The notes: generated by a model from the letters alone, not told the origin. Numbered from the stretch's first letter, positions 10,705 through 24,000 are shown. The stretch: DNA of 64,000 bases from Zygaena filipendulae (GCA_907165275.2 OU015655.1:1810501-1874500); one strand, 5' to 3'. Program-made: numbers and translations.

Positions 10705-10862
10705 CGTCTGTCTGTCTGTCTGTCTGTTTGTTCGTGATAAACTCAAAAACTACTGAACGGATTTGAGAGGGTGATTCTAGTGGAAGGTTTATACGTATAA
10801 TTTATTCTAGAATTCGGGCGGTAACTCTGAAATTATCGCAGGTGAAACTGCGGGGCAGCTAA
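10705..10862 (+). mobile_element. Helitron-like fragment with (GTCT)n
   Basis: A (GTCT)n run (10707-10731) leads into the family's internal sequence. It ends in a degenerate 3' hairpin, TATCGCAGGTGAAACTGCGG, and GGCAGCTAA. The 5' end is missing. Confidence 0.5.
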
Positions 10863-11047
10863 TTTATCATAAGTAATTAAGAATGTGTTTCCAACAAAAA
10901 AAGTATCATTTATATCAGTAGACAGTAGTGGTACCCCTAGCACAAGCTCGCTTAGTTTGGGACCAGATGGCGCTGTGTGGTAATGTCCTAGCGTTATTAT
11001 TATTACATATTTCCGACGCCGACTGTACTATGTCCCCCTTGTTGCAG

Positions 11048-11119
11048 GCTATGGCACCAATTCACTATCGGCGATGTCGAAGTCTACCCTCGACGCGCAC
11101 ACGCATCTCCGGCAACCAG
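11048..11119 (+). CDS. Candidate upstream exon of the Ets gene (GC-AG donor)
   Basis: A pyrimidine-rich acceptor (CCCCCTTGTTGCAG) precedes 72 bp of GC-rich DNA, which is followed by CAG|GCAAGT, the consensus of GC-AG introns. In the frame that enters and leaves in phase 1 it reads as a stop-free peptide with YGTNSLSAMSKSTLD and HLRQP. Both phases fit joining directly to the DPYQ exon at 24268, giving ...RQP-DPYQ. ERG/FLI proteins also have a low-complexity linker just before DPYQ. I infer this from splice signals and phase only, with no recalled homologue. All three frames are open. Confidence 0.4.
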
Positions 11120-11484
11120 GCAAGTTATCTATATTATGTCGTGGCCACATCTAGTTATTGATAAATTCATGAAACAAAATGATCAATCATGAGCAGAGAT
11201 GTCTCCAAATTTATTTTTGGCGCATCGCCGGCCGCTGCCGCGGCACGCTCGCCACGCTCGCTCGTCTCGCACGACTTGTTCAGCAGTACGTACAAACCTA
11301 ACCTAGAATGATGCCCTAGTGATTATATTTCGTTGAGTGTATTATGACTGAATTATTTTATGTTGTATTCGGAATTATCAGGACAAGGTATGAAAGTTAT
11401 TTTTCAGAAAATCCACGGAAAAAGTCGGAAAGTATGTTTGTTCTCGATGCATTTCTGAACTATAATAAATCCGACGGAGCTTAA

Positions 11485-11727
11485 TGATTTTTTTAATAAT
11501 AATAATGATAATTGACATCACAACACACAGATCCACTTGATCCTACACTAAGCTATAAGCTTGTGTTGTGGAAACTAAGCAAACGTGGTATATACTACAT
11601 ATTATTACATTACATGGAAAATGGAACCCTGTGTTCATCACACAAAGTCCACCCCCACCGGGAATCGAACCCGGCACCTCTTGATTAGCGGGTAGGCATG
11701 GTGACCTACTGCGCCAATCGGGTCGTT
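11485..11727 (-). mobile_element. tRNA-derived SINE
   Basis: On the minus strand it starts AACGACCCGATTGGCGCAGT (A-box TGGCGCAGTAGG). It then has a B-box, GGGTTCGATTCCCGG, a unique body (GGACTTTGTGTGATGAACAC) and ends in a (TTA)n-like tail at about 11485-11505. A fragment with the same GTGGGGGTGAACTTTGTGTGAT core recurs on the plus strand at 62256-62300, which supports a dispersed SINE family. Confidence 0.65.
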
Positions 11728-13058
11728 TAACAAGAGTTCATTTAGCTCAGGCGATCCAACTTGACATACATAGATAGATATTCTTTGGTCCATGGAACCG
11801 GAATACAGGGCGCATATGGAGTTGTGTAACGAACTAAAACTTTCTGCCGGTCGACAATGCGGTGCGGGGCGACCGACGGAGATGCGTCCTCCGCCCGGTC
11901 GGCGTACGCAAACACTCCTGTTCGATGTTTGAATCGGTCAGTTAGGCTGCGCACATAAAAGCTTATTTGTGTCGCCGCCTGCCGACTCCCATTGTGTCCA
12001 CAACATATTCTTTTTCTTTTGACCCTCGCTTTTTTATTTTTTCGCTATTATTATATTGCCGGACGAAATTCCAGGGAAAATATTGTTTGTTTTGTTTTTC
12101 CATGGCAGTTAGAAGCGGCTTAAAAGCATGCAGGTAGTTAATACTCCCCAGTATGTCTATACTCAGTTAAAAAAGGGATTTTCGTCCCGGTGATTTTGAG
12201 GGAATCCCGAAGTGTAAACGTATCTATGAAGCCGCAGGTGGATAGCTAAAATATTTTCTTTGGTTTGAGTCAGATTTGTACTAAAGATTTACAAATTGCT
12301 ATTCTATGTGCTAAGTTAGAGAGAGAATGAGAAGAATTCAGCCTCTACAATGTCGATGATGAAGGGATTGTTAATTCACACCAGTTGGTCCCGAAATTAC
12401 GCGTATTACAAACTAATGAAAGGTTTTTCATCAAACAACTCCCCAACTACAATCCACGTTAACTGAATCCCACTTCACCGCTCACTTCACCTAATAGGTA
12501 CCTACGTGATCTCTGTGTGATCATTTGAAACAACTATTCTGTTTTGATCTTTGGTCAGAATCGCAGATTAGCTTTGTCTGTAGTGCAAAGTCGTGAGTTT
12601 GACTTGGGATAGAAAGTTGTTAATGAGTTGGATAATTTTATAGAATGCTTGTAGTTTGTGTAGTATTTTGCAAATAATGTCTTATTGTGTAAATCATGTC
12701 TTTAGATTTCTGGATAGTTAAATTACGGCACCTTTAATTTAAAAGTTTGCCATTAGTAAAAAAGAAGCTGAAATAAATGGTGTCCAGATAGGTACTTTGG
12801 TATCGTTCTTATTCAGACCGGCTTCCCAGTGTTACTAGTTTCGACATTGTGTACCATAAACAAAAGAGCCGTCGACCGTCAATGCGGAGACGCCATGGTG
12901 TGGCCATAAGTCTCGATTTCATTGGGAAAACATAGCGCGGGATGTGTTTGCACTCGTGTCAGGCGCGTGGCCGGTGACAGCAGGCCGCGGGGGTCGGGGT
13001 TCGATACCCGATACGGCGAAGGGACGGTACTGATTTTTATCCGACCGATCGTGACGAA
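11728..13058. other. Noncoding; one further tRNA-like B-box
   Basis: The stretch 11740-11990 is GC-richer with no repeat recognised. At 12990-13012 GGGGTTCGATACCCG is a B-box-like sequence in a GC-rich block, probably another SINE head. No supported gene was seen. Confidence 0.4.
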
Positions 13059-13488
13059 GACAGCCCCCTTAGCCAAGTTGACAATCCATAATCGTTAACG
13101 CATAGAAAACTAAAGGACGGAATCGTTGTCACGTGGTCACGCTAAACTGAACTTTTCGACGATTTACGACGATTCGTTCCTTAATTTTCTTCTTCTTCTT
13201 CTTCTTGGTCGTTACACTCTTGACAGAGTGGTCGTGGTCATCGGTTCCGGATTGGTAGCACGCTTGACAACCGCTTCCCTTCTAGAGCACTCGTAGAGAG
13301 AGGTATCAGCGGCAGCCTTCGCCTAGCCAGTCCAGCGCATCGGTGATCGGGTGTGCCTTTCACCTTTCCCTGCACCACAAGACGCTCCACAGAAGTCCCT
13401 CCGCGTCGTGAAATATGGCCGAAGAATGTTATTTCCTAGTTTTCTATGCGTTGATTATTAGATTGTCAACTTGACTAAGGAGACTGTT
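13059..13488. repeat. MITE family B (fold-back element)
   Basis: Terminal inverted repeats of about 55 bp bound this element. The left one reads GACAGCCCCCTTAGCCAAGT, with TAACGCATAGAAAACTAA at its inner end. The right one is its imperfect complement at 13436-13488 (TTTTCTATGCGTTGATTATT, then AACTTGACTAAGGAGACTGT). The interior carries a (CTT)n run at 13190-13206. A half copy (ACGATTCGTTACTTATTTTT) lies at about 60780-60870 in a Not1 intron. Confidence 0.65.
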
Positions 13489-13890
13489 ATGTTTTCGATT
13501 GTCGTAATCGTAGAATAGTATAACAAGGTATTATGAATGAATGAATGGAAGCTATACACATAAAAATACATGTCGTGATTCGTGACCGATAAACTAACTT
13601 GTTCAGCGTTCAGCCTAAAACGCTGTGTTTAGAAACTTTCAATTTTGCATGAGACTTTTTTATCAATGTAAGCAAGGACTAAGAACACAGAAAAACATCT
13701 TTCTGCATTTATTAAGTAGTTGAGTAGTACTGAGTAGTAATTTCAACTGTTGGCATTTTATTTTTATGAATCCCTTTTTCAATTATTTTCTCTCAAAACA
13801 TTTAAGGTGGATCGTCATAATATCTAGTTTTCTCACGAGTTTCAATAGATATTTCCTACAGCACCACGGCTACTTCTTTATTATTATATC

Positions 13891-14081
13891 TTATCTTAAT
13901 ATATATAAATCACGTGTCACGTTGTTTGTCCGTGATGGACTCCGAAACTTCTGAATCGATCGTGATGAAATTTCGTCACTATGTTGTATTTGGCCCAACT
14001 TAAAAGATAGGATAGTTTTTATCCCGGAATTCCCGCGGGAACTCCGAAAATACCGCGGATGAAATCGCGGGGGACAGCTAG
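13891..14081 (+). mobile_element. Helitron-like element
   Basis: It ends with TACCGCGGATGAAATCGCGG followed by GGGACAGCTAG, the family's 3' hairpin and CTAG. The 5' end is degenerate (TCTTAATATATATAAATCAC). Confidence 0.6.
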
Positions 14082-14386
14082 TCTTAGTATAAATATATAG
14101 GTAAAATAAAAAACTTATCTCGTGGATTCATCTTTATACTATTTGTGTTTTTACTATACCTTTTTTCTATATGTGGAAACTGCTAGATGTAGGAAATTTT
14201 TATATGTTGTTTTATTTTAACAAAAAAACAAAAAAAAAAAATATTTTACCAACACTATTACCGTCAAATGTCAATCAATCGACTAACGCACGGCAAATAC
14301 GAGCACGACTCGTTTCCGAACGCGCATCTCCCATCAGCAGTCACGCAATTTAATTGTTGCTCGATAAAACAGTGTTATTACAAAAA

Positions 14387-14474
14387 ATGTTTGGCCAACG
14401 TTTGATCGGACCCACCCAGCGACAGGGGTGCCAACCGCACGGAAAGTCAAACAAGACTTACAGTGCAAACAGGG
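14387..14474 (+). CDS. Candidate alternative first coding exon of the Ets gene
   Basis: ATG at 14387 in an acceptable context (CAAAAAATG) opens 29 codons (begins MFGQRLIGPTQRQG) that run into a consensus donor, AGGG|GTAAGT, leaving one base (phase 1). That phase fits both the DPYQ exon (24268) and the ETS-domain exon (42853). Upstream DNA (14270-14386) is non-repetitive and GC-richer, as a 5' UTR might be. A short ETS isoform lacking the pointed domain would result. Evidence is start, donor and phase only; no homologue is recalled. Confidence 0.4.
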
Positions 14475-17400
14475 GTAAGTAAAAAAGTGAAGAAAACCCA
14501 CCAAATGTTATCCTAGCGAGCGTGCGTGCCGCCGACGACACGTTTCAATCTGTTTTCAAACTTTATTGTTGTTGTTTTTGGTGTCAGTGATATCGTCGAT
14601 ATAATATCGCAAGAGTTTTGTCGTAACAAGTTAAAAAAAAAATGCTTTCTGAGTAAAATAATAACCAAACGAGTCTTTGTCAAGAGCAATCGCACGAGCG
14701 CCAATTCGATGGGCTCGCGTCGTGTAATTACAGATATACCATGACCATCTTCTGGCTCCGTTCAGACCAGCTCCATGTCATAATAATATTGCACTGTCAT
14801 CCGAACTACAATTTTACAAAGTTTTATTTCAATACGACAATTATTAATTAGGAATAGGGGAAAATTATTGAGATTTCATATTTTGTTTTTTATTTTAATT
14901 GCATTAGAAATTGGTAATTGAACACATCGAACGAACTGGGCTAATAAAAACACTGTCAACAGCCGTAATAAATTTTATTAAAAAAAGACAAAAAAAAAAA
15001 GACAATCACGTTTTAATTGTTTTCCGAGATACCTTCGTACTACATAGTATTGTATTTATGGCACTTGAAGTTATAAGTATTTTGACAGTGTATGTTCATA
15101 CACAACGTCATAAATTAAAGATATAACAATTATGTATTTATGAAATGTATAAGAATGAAAATTCTCCTGTAGATCTAACTTAGAAAAAAGATTTCAAAAA
15201 CAGATTGTGTTAAAAACATAATATCTCAGGTACTCACACACACACACACACACATTAAAGTAGATCTGAAATTCAGTTAAACTTTAACATTTCACAAATA
15301 AATGTAGCGAGGTAAAAAACATTCTACAGAGAACAACGTGTAGGTGTTTGGATTTTCGACTACGACGACAATTTTCCACCAATTTTCCCAAGAAAATATA
15401 ATATTAGATATTATAGATGTTACGAGGAAAAAATAGAAATCCAATCGATCGAACAAAACAATTACAGACCGTTAATAATAATCATAGGTCTTAACAAATA
15501 GAAATGTCAAAATATATCTGGCGGGCGAGCGTTATTGAATCCGGGATTGGGGCAGAGCGAGTCAGCAATCAAATAGCTAATGCTGTAGGGGTCTCGAAAT
15601 TGCACTAACGACTCCGAATGGGGGACTACCCGGCAGTAATGCACTGGAATCGATTAATTATCCTTTTATTATTATTTTATGGCCCCCGACGAGCACTGTC
15701 TTATTGTCTCACAAACACATAATTTTACTCACCGTCCTTTGTCTGCATTTGCGAGGACAATTTAATGACTTCACAAAACCAACTACTTATCAGGAAAAGG
15801 ATCTGTACCAATATGTTATCTTCCGCAGCATTTTTTTATGAATGATCCATTGGAAATGCATTCAGTTAAAAATTATAGATATTTATTTTATTATTTTCTG
15901 AAAATTGTTCAGTTCAGTTAGGTATACCTATTTTACCGTCGAGTATTGTAACAATAATTTGTAATTGAAAATAACTTTGATTAGCACAATACACAAAAAA
16001 TGCAAACAATTAAAACTAATAGGTACACGGAGATTGTGTTATGCCAAAAAGGCGGCCAAATCAGTATAAGTCGGGTGGTGGCAAAGACCACCCGGTGCTG
16101 GTCTTCAGCTGGAGCCTTGCGGAGGCATTCCGGGCGCAGGCAGACAGATGTAGGTATTAATAAGAAATGCAAGTAAACAGAATAACAAAGTAATAATAAC
16201 GTATTTACGAATAAAATGCATATTAAAGCTTTCGTAAAATAAATGCAGGGAATTTCTTAAAATGACCAACAGTATTGATCGACGGGTGTCTATGATGGCG
16301 TCATAATTGGAATACAAATTCGCTCTTTGACGCCAGGGCCGCGTCGGGAGGGCCGTGATTTGGTCTTTTGTGCGTCACGCATTAACTCCTCAAGCCTCCA
16401 GCTACAACCCTATTCGGCTTTACTCCCGTCATACAAAACCAAACCTTATTACCTACCGTTTAAATCACAGTGAAACCTGCAGTCAAACCGTTCACGCTTC
16501 TCTGGCGATTTTGGATTTAAAGCGAACGCAATAAGAATGGTTTCCTTCTGTGAAAAACAACACCGTCATACCTTCTCACAGGTTATAATGCACGCTATAT
16601 TTAATTCAATGCTGTGCACTTAAGGTTTAATTTTGATAGTGTGAGCTCAGTCGTTTGCCATCGGCGGCGTAAGATTAGTGTTGGTAATGGGTGCGTAATT
16701 ACAGTAGAAAAGGCCAACATTGTAAGGTTCATTTGGCACACACCAGTCGTACGTGGCGAAGGGGTTTGGGTTCGAGTGCCGCTTTGGACACGTATCCCGC
16801 CCTGATTCATTTACTCGACCCGAGTGACTAATAAAGGTTTTTAATGTACGCACGCACCTACCTGTGTTGAGAAAATGAACTAAAAAAAGTCTTTCATAAC
16901 ATTCATAATAATAATGATGTCATTCATCGTTAATTATCGCCATGGGTCCATTCCCAGTCGGGTAGGAAGTATCAAGCAAGCTGCGGATCACTCGTTATAT
17001 CAGACCAGATAAAACTTGTAGGTACCTACCTACTTACTTAATAATTTTTTTTTAATTACGTTATTTGTCTGAATAACCATTTTTTGCAGTAGTAGTTTAT
17101 TGTTGGTTACGGTTCATTGTTCTTACGAGTACAATTGATTGGCAAATTGAGTTACCACAAATTTTATAATATAACTTTAAACTAGACAGCGCGCTACTGG
17201 AGAGTTTGCTGCGCAACTTCTCTTCAGCCATAGCACTAGGAAGCTGTGAAGGGTGGATACTGGATATTTTATGGGTGCTGTCTTAATAACTGTAATTTTA
17301 TTGACGTCAATCTTTGCATTGTACGGCCGGCCAGCTTGTACGTAAGTACACGTGCTGTGCGTGCATGTGCGTATCGTGAGGTTGACAGCGAGCTGACAGT

Positions 17401-18136
17401 AACTGTCAGCTGTCAGTGAATAATTGTCACATGTGGATTCTACACGACTGTGTCAAACTTTCCTCGGTCTTTATACCTAGGTCATTTTTGCGGTGTATGA
17501 GGAGGTATGAAATTGATGGAGGCTGCTGAGTGTCGCTTCTTTATCTACAATTTCTGTTTTTGGTTAGTCACCTGTACCTACTATCTTTAGTTTTATATTT
17601 CTTTTTAGTTTTTAGTCTTAGTTATTTCCCTTTTCGACGACCACCGTGTAGATGTGGTAACATATTAGGTATCATTCCCTAACGGCCTAAATTGTTTTAC
17701 AAAAGTTGTCTGATATCGTGTCATATGCCATCAGCTATGGTAAATGTTTTTGAATAAATAAATATATGTAAATAAAAACAATATGAGTAGTAGGTACCTA
17801 AGTACGTATATTTTACCCAAATCTTAAGTCGCAGCAATATTTTCCGTGTGAAACGCATACATTGCCGTGTAGGTCCTGTACTTGTGGACGCAGTGCGACT
17901 GGGAAGTGACGATGCGTTCAAAGCACACCGGGGGGGTAACAATAAACTGTCAGGATAAACACTGTAGCTGTAGGCACTAATAAGTATCGGCCAAGAGAGT
18001 CGTAATGGTCCAGGACATATTCAATCTGTATACCTACCAAATTTCATCCATACCCGTACAGCTGTTTGAACTTGGTTAAGACTTAAGACACAAACGTTCA
18101 TGAAATATTCGAACAAAATACTCATACATTATAAGC
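14475..18136. other. Noncoding (putative Ets intron); CA repeat, unique islands
   Basis: A (CA)n tract lies at about 15236-15255. The GC-richer unique islands at 15520-15690 and 17170-17470 are candidate regulatory DNA. The second holds a perfect CRE palindrome (TGACGTCA, 17302-17309) followed by a TTTGCAT octamer-like site. It also holds a 10-bp palindrome, AGCTGACAGT-A-ACTGTCAGCT, at 17391-17411. Around 16750-16790 a GGGTTCGAGTGCC B-box-like site suggests one more tRNA-like repeat. No other coding evidence was seen. Confidence 0.4.
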
Positions 18137-18385
18137 TGGAATTCGCGGTTTCACCCGCCTTAATTTCCAAGTTCTTGCGGCAATTCCGTAATAAAAAGTG
18201 CGAATGTGTGTTTGTTTGTTTGTTTGATACGCTTTCACGCCTTAACCACTCAACCGATCGTCATGAAATTTTGCATACACGTTTTCAGGAGTAAGGAAAA
18301 GAACATAGAGTACTTTTTATCCCGGAATTCCAGCGGAAACTTCGAAATTGAGGCGGGTGAAACCACCTACTACAATAGTACATAC
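18137..18385. mobile_element. Two Helitron-like halves in opposite orientation
   Basis: 18137-18195 reads GCGGTTTCACCCGCCTTAAT (minus orientation). 18196-18370 then reads the plus orientation, with (GTTT)n, TTTTTATCCCGGAATTCC and a final GAGGCGGGTGAAACC. The hairpin ends face outward, forming a degenerate head-to-head pair. Confidence 0.5.
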
Positions 18386-20429
18386 AGTAATAAAATGCCA
18401 ATGAACAAAAAGTGATTACATTTGCAAATGGTATTATTTGTTTTTATGTCATCATAACAAAATGCCGAACACCTGCGCAGCGATGGTTGGCAGAAATCGA
18501 ATTGCGTCCCGTGAGTTCGCACAAATAGAATTTTCGAAACTGATTACGTTTTCGATTTGGGAAAGCGAATTGGTGGGACGTACGATTCGAAGCTTGCTGT
18601 AAGATAACTTAATATTTCACACCGATTGTATTTACTTCCCAAAAAGATATACAAGCCCTAATATACGCGCATGTGGTTTAATTCGATCGAAATAAGGCTT
18701 TGACATCGAATTTGTAGATACACACTTTTACAAATAACAAATAAAAACTGACATCAAATACGAAACAAACTTTGATAAGATCAGCTTAGATTTTAGTACT
18801 TATTTTAACTTTTATTTAAGCACCTATTTTGATAATGTTGCAAGAGAATATTCCAAGCTTTTTGATAATGTTGCAAGAGAATACCCCTAGGTACACCACC
18901 AAGTGAACAATTTCTGAACTTCTTAAAGATTGACTGACACAGACGAAGAATGCATCTTGTATCATACTCCAATAAATAAATAGAATCTCCCGCCCGCCGT
19001 CTTCACTCTCGAAAGGAGTATAATACAAAATAGCGCTAAAATGCCCCACCCGTTGCGGAGCGTTTTTATCCAAATTGCAGTCTCGTGCCTTTTGTGTCGC
19101 TTATAAATATAATCATTTCGCTCGCTCGTACGGACGCTAATCGCAAACGTTGCGAGGAACGTCAAACGCTCCACTCCGGGATCGCGTCCCTTTGACAGCG
19201 GCGCTGATTGCGTGTTTGAGATGCGCCGCTTCTATACCTAGAGGCATCTTAGCACCTCATTATCAGCTTTTCACACATCTCCATTTGCCTAAAGATTAAT
19301 TTGTGCTAGAATTTTATTTAGTAGTCTAAAATTTAAAGTTTTTTTTTTCTAAACTGCAAAATTTAAACTTTTAATTACAAATATTTACTTTGCGAACTAT
19401 GCGGTAGTACTACGGCTACTGAAGTATTGATTGGTACAATGTGATATAAACCAACTAGACACCAAGTTTAATTAAATATCCAAAGCCAAAAATCCCTGAA
19501 TCGAACCCTCGACTCCAATAGTGTTTTTGAAAAAAAAGACGAGCCAAGGGAAGCGGGAGCACTACCTATCTTTTCTTTCGTTTCGTTACTGCAAGAACCT
19601 TTGTATAAAAGGAAAGTAATTAACAATGGATAAATTTTCGCCTTACGCTCATGTCAATAGAGCGAAATGGCCCAGCCACATATTCTGACTAAGGTATAGA
19701 GTTTGAGAAGTTAGGCCTTGTAGAGTTAGGGTGTGTGGAGTTATAAGCTTGGCTCTACATGAGATCTGATAACTTTTTGACAGTGCCCATCATATCGACT
19801 CGTCTTGACATCATTTTACATGAAAATGTTTTTGGTGGGATTAATATTACAAAGAGGTAGCAAAAACACGAATAGGTTTTCATCTGAACAATGTTTAATA
19901 AAATTATTACTATAGCAATTATTTAAATTTATATATTTAGTTTATTTACTTTCTAAAAGAATCCGAGAGAAAAAAAAAACAAAATAACGCCGACGCCCAA
20001 GCTAAATAAATTTTGAATTTAGATAAAAAAAAAATAACGTACTAACCTCCATGGCCCACCACGTTACATCAGCAAAAATATTTCTGTCGTACTCTCTTAT
20101 ATCAGAGTTACCCGCTCCGGTCGCCTCGCCCGCTGCCACTCGGCCCCCAACCTAAGAGGAGTAATTTATCATAATCGGCTCGATTAGATCGCGCCTCGCC
20201 CCGCCACGGGGCTGTCTAACCACCCCCGATTTAACTATTATATTGTGAACAATTTTGATTCACGAAGTAGGCGTCCATTGTTGCGCTGAGCTTAGTCACC
20301 GTCAAGTTTACGCTTGCACTGAGCGGACTATCCGGGAGAGTTCCATCTTTCTTTGATAAATGATGCGTGATGATTTTTAGTTAGTCGTTACTTTGCCTGC
20401 GAGTGTTTTGTCCCCTTGGTACGGACTTT
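18386..20429. other. Noncoding, with two GC-richer unique islands
   Basis: 18990-19240 and 20040-20240 are GC-rich and not recognised as repeats. The first contains a TATA-like CTTATAAATATAATC at about 19099. Near 18830-18885 a 30-bp segment (TTTTGATAATGTTGCAAGAG) is present twice in tandem. No gene was seen. Confidence 0.4.
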
Positions 20430-21060
20430 TATTGTTATCACTACATATTTCGCGATAAACTCCAAGACTACTAGACGGAGTTTCATACGGTTTTCACCAG
20501 TAGATAAAGTGATTCAAGAGGAAGGTTTATGCGTAAAGTTTATCCTGGAATTCCCGCGGAAACTCTGAAATTACCGCGGGCGAAACCGCGGGGGACAGCT
20601 CGGTGTAGTATATTTTTGGCACGTTCCATGGAACGTAATAGAAATCATTAAATAACGATCCATCTATTTATTGCAGACTTTAGTCCCAAGTTTGGACTTA
20701 AATTCAAACATATATATATTTTTCAAACTGACTAGTCATTCATGATTTTCGGGAATCTCTCAGAAATTCATTGAAGGACGCGGTAACTTGTATTCAAAAC
20801 TGTTCAACAGATCTATTTAAATTTTAATATATTACTAGCTGCCCCGCGCGGTTTCACCCGTGTAATTTCGGAGTTCGCGCGGAATAGATACAAATTTTTG
20901 CAACCACTTCTCATCCTCTTAAGGGTCGAATGTTCATAAAGTCCTTTCTTATTGGAAGCTCACGTTATACAAAGAACACACTCTCCAAGTTTCAGGTCTC
21001 TACGATCAGCGGTTTAGGCCTTAAGGCTGTGCGTTGATCCGACAGTCAGGCATTCAGGAC
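20430..21060. mobile_element. Pair of Helitron-like elements
   Basis: A plus-orientation copy ends at about 20602 (ACCGCGGGCGAAACCGCGG then GGGACAGCTCGG, with the terminal CTAG mutated). A minus-orientation copy begins CTAGCTGCCCCGCGCGGTTT at about 20834 and decays by 21060. About 230 bp of unrelated AT-rich DNA lies between them. Confidence 0.55.
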
Positions 21061-24000
21061 AAAGCATTTTATATGTATAAATTTAGCATCGAAAATTGAA
21101 AAACGAAAAGCATGCAACACCAAAAATTCCAAAGACACGTTTAATTGTAGAGCACGTATGTTTTTAACACAAACAAACGTCTCGTTCAACCAAAACTTTT
21201 CCTTCTGGTATGTAACTCGTAACGAATTGCACCGATAAGTTACAACGTAACTCGTCGGAACGTGAGCGACATTGGAAAAATGTTATGTTACATTACTAAC
21301 ATCCACACACCACGTGAGAACTTTATGTACAAATCCAACATGCAAGCCGTGAGCATGGCGTGTCTACACATTTGTGGTTTTGTTTACGCAAAATAAACAT
21401 ATTTATGATCTTAATTCATTAGCTTGTAGCGATTTGTAATTAGAAGATTCATTGAACCTTGAAATATCGATGATTGGAAACCTGTTTTAATTTTGCTTGA
21501 TGAAGCATAGTATGAAATAAAAGAGATATTATTTAAAAATAAATTACCAAAATAAGAGAATCGCCGTCTGCCATATACATACATATAAATATATACAAGA
21601 ATTGCTCGTTTAAAGATTAGATTTCGAAATACCTAGGTATCTACTATCTACTATCATCTCGCCCAAAGAAGTTTCATATAAAAAAAACCACCAAGATTTT
21701 AAAATGTCTACATTAGCTGCTCATTGCCGACTAACATTGCAGGCGCTTGTAACATTTTACTTTAAAAGCGATAATTTCACAAAGAAAATAAAACAGTTTT
21801 TCTTTACTTTTCTGCTACAATGTCCAAAACAGTTTAAGTTGTTAGCATTTAAGGAAATGTATATTTGTTAACATCGTTCGCATGTCAGGTTTTCGATAGT
21901 AATAAGACTGGTTATGTAGGAGCAATTCCAGTTTCGTTTTTGCTAACATTTTGTTTCATTCATTCATTCATTCATTTATTTTTACAACAAAAAATATTTT
22001 CATATTAATACCTACATCCATGTGCGAATGTAACTGTAAGAGTTTTCCTGTCTACTTGACTGTCCGTAACATTTTTACGCCTTAACCCCTCAACCGATAA
22101 TCATTAAAGAACAATGGCAAAATTTCTATAGGAGCTGGACTTGACTTTTATTTTTCATGTCCCAAAATAAACTATAGTTAGATTGATTTGTTTTTATGTT
22201 GTAAATACCATCCCGTTTAAAAATCATACCTAAATAGCCACAATTTTTTAAAATAACATCGTAAAATCCACAATACATTTGAGGTTAGAATCAACAACTA
22301 CATTTTACCCGACCTAAAAGTGTAGTTAGCATAGAAATAATGTAGTCACAAGTGGTAGTTATCAGTCCGTAAAAAATGCCTAGGTAAAAACGACAAAGGA
22401 AATTCAAAATAGAACAACAAGTAAAGCGATTAAAATGCGTGATTGCCGGGTGTCAACTGTCATGTCAATTGCCAATCAAATCAAATATTAATGATTAATG
22501 ACAATCACTGGCGCGGTTCGATGACCACAGATTTAGTAACTTGTCAAAGACAAATGACGTTCCGATGAACGCAATTGAACAAAATGCTTATACTTACTAT
22601 GAACCTAAATAATTTTTTTTTTATGACAAGAACGCACACACAGTTGTTGATTTGATGCCTACATAATTATCTAGTAAAACTATTAAGAAAAACGTGAATA
22701 ATTATAGTCTTTGAATACTAAGTCATGTCATACGCGAAATGAATCGTCAATAGGTGCGTTCTGAAACCACATACATGATGTCGTAGAAGTTACAAAAACA
22801 AAAATAAATTAATATCTTTTTTTTGTGGCTACTTATAGAGATATTTTTTGTGTTTTTTAAAATCTTAAAAAATAAGGATTTTTTTCATATATATATCATA
22901 TATGGACACCATTGTTTCGTATCGAGTCCGATCTGGCCATCCTTCTTTACATTGTGATATAGCTTATTGACTGCATATTATTCAATAAATGATATGAAAT
23001 CTACCAAAATCCTATGCGGTGCTAATTATTACAAGATGGGGGTGAGAATTCGTCACAAACACCCAGTTTTATGGTCCGCGTCGGACTCGAGTTTCTGCCA
23101 TTACTATTGTATTGTGAACATTAACAAAAGGAGAGCACTGCGTAGTTAGAAGGGGAATTGTATTGTTTCAAAAAAAAAAGATTTGAAAATTATTACCACG
23201 ATTTGCATAGCCACTTCATCTTGTGAGTTACGAAGTGTATTGCAAGGGTCGGTAATATTACTTTAATTACTGGACTCGTGCGTTTAGAATTCTCATATGT
23301 ATTATTTGGACATGTTTATTTGTAGATCAATGGATATTACCTATAAATAATATAGTTAAAAACTCTTATACGATCCTTTTCAAGATGTCGTCGAAAATAT
23401 GAAATAAGCCCAAATACTTCTCTAAAATTGGAAAAAAAACATTACACATAATCAAAATCGTAGGAACATGATTTTAAAAACGAATTTTTCGTTTTCCTTC
23501 TTTTACACAATAGACCGATCGAAAACATTTTTTTTCTGATTAAAATGGTGTAAAAAAACGTTTTTTCGATTTTTGTTGTTTTCAGCAAAAAGTTTTCCTA
23601 CCTTTATATTATACCTAACTAAACAGATAACAGTACCTATTCTTATCTACATAGATTCCTAAAGTAACAGCTGAAAACATGTTACCTGTACGAATAACTC
23701 TCCTATCTATGTTAATTCCGATAGTTGCAGGTCCCCACTCTCATTAAGGCTGTTTGAAATGCAATCTATGCACTGTATCTATTCCTTTTTTTTTCCGTCG
23801 GCCATGTTGTTACTTGGTCGTCATGGTAACTGTTATCTTTAGCTTTGACCACGGTGTATGTATAAACCAGGTGATCTATTAGTAGAGTTAAGAGTATCAT
23901 TATTTGCTCCGAACCTTATTTCAGGTCAATACGGTCGGCTTATAAGCAAGCCAATGACCGTTGTATGTCATAATAACACTGATTAAAATCAGGAAGGACT

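Noticed and set aside
14171..14353. Plus-strand 60-residue frame
   Set aside because: Mostly a Lys/Asn run from an A-tract. The later ATG at 14387 in another frame is the better exon candidate.
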